From the NCBI GenBank assembly GCA_026027325.1, contig JAMSLZ010000015.1, positions 470,001-534,000 on the forward strand: DNA of 64,000 nucleotides. Direction: 5' to 3'. The DNA comes from Actinomucor elegans (lineage: Eukaryota; Mucoromycota; Mucoromycetes; Mucorales; Mucoraceae). This document shows positions 63,346 through 64,000 of the stretch, in pieces (position 1 is the first letter of the stretch; each line of letters starts with the position of its first letter). The position numbers were made by a program, and so were the translations under genes. Below the pieces are notes generated by a model. The model saw only the letters and a program-made list of their open reading frames with translations, ran no database searches and was not told the DNA's origin.

Positions 63346-64000
63346 TTAAAGCTTGGCGAAGGGATTTCTGTTAAGCCTTAGCTTCAGGATAAAGAGAACC
63401 GCTGCGCAAAGCAAGAATGCAACACCAGTAAACATTTTATAAGCGAAGAACGGTTCTGAGTTGACTGCAGATTCAATTGCGCTAGCAATATTGGCGCCAA
63501 ATACTGGAAATGCATTAAAGAAAAGTAACAGCGATAAGCCAGATGGAAGTCTATCCATATCTAAAATACTAGCGGATATAGGCGACATTAAAGAAACATA
63601 CGATCCGCATCCAAAACCATAAGCAGCACTGAAGCCCATCAAAGGACTAAATGAGAATGCAAAGGTCCAGATCAGTAAACAACTGGCAACTGTTATTACA
63701 TGGAAAAGAATATTGGAGTTCAATACACCTATGCGGTCACCTAAAAACCTGTGCACATTGTTTAAACTAGAAGAGTTTTTGTTGGCCTACATACCCTGAA
63801 ACCAAACGACCGAGAAAGTTCATTGCTGAACAGACCGATATCAAAGACGAACCTTGGGAGTCTGACATACCCAAGTAAGTAGCGTATGCTATAATATATT
63901 TGAGGTGTTTAGTTGATGGTTCGCCTTTGAGACATTGTATCTACCTGGAACAAAAAAAGAGGAACAAAATAGCCAAATAGCATAATATCAGATCCAATAC
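63346..64000 (-). CDS. MFS transporter, monocarboxylate-porter type (3' end)
   Basis: C-terminal half of a multi-pass membrane transporter of the Mch/SLC16-like branch. The gene continues beyond the window. Exons on the minus strand are 64,000-63,945 (partial), 63,888-63,795 and 63,748-63,346, with introns of 56 and 46 bp. The visible parts are an IMLFGYFVPLF membrane segment, YATYLGMSDSQGSSLISVCS and AMNFLGRLVSGFLGDRIG (loop with the conserved G-R-L-x-x-G-x-x-G-D-R signature), then four membrane helices including AYGFGCGSYVSLMSPI and LLLFFNAFPVFGANIASAIE, and a basic tail RLNRNPFAKL. Between FVPLF and the next exon the frame is off by one base in a run of seven T (63,952-63,958 on the + strand as A). 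Eight T would give FVPLFFVPA and continuous coding. The substrate cannot be told. Confidence 0.85.

Noticed and set aside
1..64000. CRISPR array, prokaryotic operons or insertion sequences
   Set aside because: Spliceosomal introns, fungal proteins and eukaryotic element classes throughout. The tandem repeats at 905-1690 and 15,871-16,588 have no spacer structure.

Overview
The window reads as nuclear DNA of an early-diverging filamentous fungus, most likely Mucoromycota (Mucorales-type). The real genes have many short introns (about 45-70 bp, GT-AG with one GC-AG). They encode conserved eukaryotic proteins. The mobile elements are the mix I associate with Mucorales: two-ORF LINEs, chromodomain Ty3/gypsy elements and several Tc1/mariner families. 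The species cannot be named from the sequence alone.

Layout. Positions 1 to about 49,500 hold no intact host gene that I can support. They start with C-rich sequence, a 50-nt T run and an 82-83 bp tandem satellite (905-1690). Next come AT-rich DNA with solo LTRs and a MITE (2.2-6.2 kb), decayed coding stretches (6.3-12.6 kb), a decayed Tc1-like transposase (12.6-14.1 kb), a 251-bp triplicated tandem repeat (15.9-16.6 kb), a dispersed 427-bp foldback-like repeat, further Tc1-like fragments (17.3-23.6 kb), and a decayed member of a protein family of unknown function (26.2-27.5 kb).

From 29.7 to 49.5 kb the elements are densely nested. They include an inverted pair of LTRs, the 3' end of one gypsy element, and a nearly complete gypsy element (32,357-37,755) with near-identical LTRs but a frameshifted pol. 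A LINE copy on the + strand has been split into pieces between 38.6 and 45.6 kb by a PIF/Harbinger-like transposon with a C-terminal chromodomain, by a recent solo LTR, and by a Tc1 element nested in a smaller inverted-repeat element. A second LINE lies on the minus strand (45.8-48.1 kb), broken by three solo LTRs. I name the LTR families A to F by their ends. Five solo or nested copies have clear target-site duplications, which gives an order of insertion.

From 49.5 kb onward the DNA is a normal gene-dense region: mitochondrial glutamyl-tRNA(Gln) amidotransferase subunit A (+), a LIM-LIM-coiled coil-C1-RhoGAP protein (+), a decayed LINE end (-), a C2-domain class-3 lipase of the diacylglycerol-lipase type (+), TFIID subunit TAF3 with a PHD finger (-), and the 3' end of an MFS/monocarboxylate-type transporter (-) that runs off the window. 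These genes belong to separate housekeeping and signalling pathways and do not look like a cluster.

The most unusual object is the element at 39,559-42,279. It combines a DDE transposase and a chromodomain, a 3-bp target duplication, and two about 290-bp direct repeats, each with its own imperfect inverted ends. It lies in a LINE ORF of very different base composition.
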